DNA of 64,000 bases from Microbacterium aurantiacum. GTDB lineage: Bacteria; Actinomycetota; Actinomycetes; Actinomycetales; Microbacteriaceae. Both the position numbers and the translations under genes were made by a program. Within the stretch, counting starts at the first letter, position 1; every line of letters begins with the position of its first letter. The notes below the pieces were generated by a model. The model was not told where the DNA came from, searched no databases, and saw only the letters and a program-made list of their open reading frames with translations. This document shows positions 62,587 to 64,000 of the stretch, piece by piece. The stretch spans positions 178,704 to 242,703 of the forward strand of contig NZ_PGGU01000029.1 in the NCBI RefSeq assembly GCF_002872075.1, written 5' to 3'.

Positions 62587-64000
62587 CCGATACCCGACGC
62601 GCACTCTGGACACTGAGCGCCCGAGAGATCGCCCGTCTCGTCCGTGGCCGCGATGTCACCGCGCGCGAGGTGATCGATGCGCACCTCGACCGCATCGCCG
62701 AACTCAACGGCTCCCTCGGGGCGCTCACCGTCGTGTTCCCGGAGCGCGCCCGCGCGCTCGCCGACCTGATCGACCGGCGGATCGCCGACGGCGAAGACGT
62801 CGGGGAACTCGCCGGTGTGCCGATCTCCATCAAGGAGAACATCGACATGACCTGGTCGGCATCGACCGAGGGATGGGCCTTCCTCGCGGACGCGATCCCG
62901 GACTCAGATGCGACGATGGTCAGGCGGATGCTCGAGGCCGGCGCGATTCCCGTCGGTCGAGGCAACATGCCCGACACCGGCCTGCGCTGGGACACGGACA
63001 ACGAGCTCTTCGGGCGCACCTACAACCCCTGGGACCGCGATCGGGTCCCTGGCGGCTCCAGCGGTGGCGACAGCGTCGCCGTCGCGACCGGTATGGCCGT
63101 GCTCGGGCTGGGCAACGACTACGGCGGATCCTTGCGGCTGCCCGCATACGCCGCGGGGATCTGTGCGCTGCGTCCGACGGCGGGCCGGGTTCCGGCATCG
63201 GCTCCCATCCAGCCATGGCCCCTGACCGAGCAGTTCTTCGCCGTGAACGGACCGATCGCGCGACACGTCGACGACCTCGACGCCGCGTTCTCGATCATGC
63301 ACGGCGCAGACGGGATGGATCCGACGGCCGCCTCGATCCCGCATCCGTCCGGCTATGACGGCCCGCGGCGCGTCGCCGTCACGCGCGATCCGCTCGGCTG
63401 GGGGGTCGACCCGGAAGTCGCCGACGCGATCGCGCTGGCCGCCGATGCGCTCGCCGCCGAGGGCTGGGAGGTCGTGGACGCCGAGGCGCCGATGATCGAG
63501 GAGGCCGCACTGCTGTGGCGCCGGCTCTCGGTCACGGAGCTCGTCGGGACGTTCCTGCCGGGTGGCCGACCGGCCCCCCTCGGCGACGACGCGACGCGGT
63601 ACTTCCTCGACAACGCCGATGAGACCGAGATCTTCGAGTCCGTCGGGGACTACGCGGCGGCATGGGGTCAGCGCCTGCTGATCTCAGCCGCGTGGGAGAG
63701 ATTCCACGCCGAGTTCCCGATCGTGCTGGGGCCCGTCTCAGCGCGGCGCATGCCGACGATCGGGTACGACCTGTCCGGCCCCGAGGCGACCACGCAGCTC
63801 TGGCGCGATCACCGCCTGCTGGTGACGGTCAACTTCCTCGGCCTGCCGTCCGTCGCGGTGCCGACGGGGCTCGACGTCGACGGCATCCCCTCTGGGGTGC
63901 AGCTGATCGCCCCGCGCAACGGCGATCACATCGCCCTGGCCGCCGCGCGAGCCGTCGAGGCGCGCGTGGGGACGTTCACTCCCCTCGAACGGCCTGCGGG
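62583..64000 (+). CDS. Amidase-signature enzyme (3' end outside window)
   Basis: 472 residues are visible with no stop. Amidase triad: Lys84 in ISIKEN, cis-Ser in GGSSGGDS (159/160) and nucleophile Ser183 in GNDYGGSLRLPA. AGGAGG site; ATGA overlap with the ATPase gene. It is the only hydrolase coupled directly to importer III, so the imported compound is probably an amide that this enzyme hydrolyses in the cytoplasm. Not closely similar to the amidase at 47556, whose motifs differ. Confidence 0.9.
   Translation, partial: MTDTRRALWTLSAREIARLVRGRDVTAREVIDAHLDRIAELNGSLGALTVVFPERARALADLIDRRIADGEDVGELAGVPISIKENIDMTWSASTEGWAFLADAIPDSDATMVRRMLEAGAIPVGRGNMPDTGLRWDTDNELFGRTYNPWDRDRVPGGSSGGDSVAVATGMAVLGLGNDYGGSLRLPAYAAGICALRPTAGRVPASAPIQPWPLTEQFFAVNGPIARHVDDLDAAFSIMHGADGMDPTAASIPHPSGYDGPRRVAVTRDPLGWGVDPEVADAIALAADALAAEGWEVVDAEAPMIEEAALLWRRLSVTELVGTFLPGGRPAPLGDDATRYFLDNADETEIFESVGDYAAAWGQRLLISAAWERFHAEFPIVLGPVSARRMPTIGYDLSGPEATTQLWRDHRLLVTVNFLGLPSVAVPTGLDVDGIPSGVQLIAPRNGDHIALAAARAVEARVGTFTPLERPA

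Noticed and set aside
1..64000. CRISPR arrays, insertion sequences or integrase genes
   Set aside because: No regularly spaced repeats, no transposase or recombinase reading frame with catalytic motifs was found, despite the clear tRNA-associated ends.

Overview
The window is GC-rich DNA with short intergenic gaps, many 4-base stop/start overlaps (ATGA, GTGA) and Shine-Dalgarno-led ATG or GTG starts. With its Opp-type ABC cassettes, GH78 enzymes and LacI, PucR, GntR and TetR regulators this suggests a soil- or plant-associated high-GC actinobacterium, most likely Microbacteriaceae (Microbacterium-like). That assignment is inference from style, not from a marker gene.

Layout. (1) 1-2517: remains of one accessory element, with a 5'-truncated PD-(D/E)XK nuclease, two tiny acidic proteins, and a 3' fragment of tRNA-Ser(GCU). 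(2) 2518-36706: an integrated catabolic island ending in a second 3' fragment of the same tRNA. The two 63-base fragments differ at eight positions, and all eight form four compensated base pairs. The layout fits tandem integration of elements at the 3' end of a tRNA-Ser gene lying to the left. The island holds two parallel cassettes. Cassette I (3154-16216) has a PucR-type regulator, a lipoprotein-dependent Opp/Dpp-type ABC importer, two HSL-type esterases, a beta-lactamase-like esterase and a GH78 alpha-L-rhamnosidase. Cassette II (16408-36181) has an MFS exporter, a LacI regulator, a paralogous ABC importer, GH78, GH3 and GH43 enzymes, one secreted hydrolase-like protein with a PKD domain, an apiosidase-like DUF5060/DUF4038 protein, an aldo/keto reductase and a truncated GH2 gene. 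Each cassette ends in a copy of an unexplained ~170-base repeat lying against a damaged gene end.

(3) 36707-40500: a GH127 beta-L-arabinofuranosidase gene with its own promoter and LacI-type operator, and a Fic protein. (4) 40583-50369: a five-gene minus-strand operon (amidase, kinase-aminotransferase fusion, agmatine deiminase-like enzyme, MFS transporter, YtcJ-like amidohydrolase) divergent from a TetR gene that appears to start with ATC. It looks like a pathway for an amide or guanidino derivative of an amino alcohol. (5) 50383-56109: a GntR-controlled unit, with gamma-glutamyltransferase and a TauE/SafE exporter on one side and a three-gene amino-acid ABC importer on the other; a 27-base perfect dyad lies between them. 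(6) 56152-64000: a TetR regulator divergent from a DUF3237 protein, a third Opp-type importer and an amidase cut by the window end.

How it fits together: the glycan island appears to import glycosylated and probably acylated plant compounds through two ABC systems and to take them apart inside the cell, since almost none of the hydrolases has a signal peptide. The right half is devoted to amides, amines and gamma-glutamyl or peptide-like compounds. All three Opp-type importers fuse the second permease to the first ATPase.
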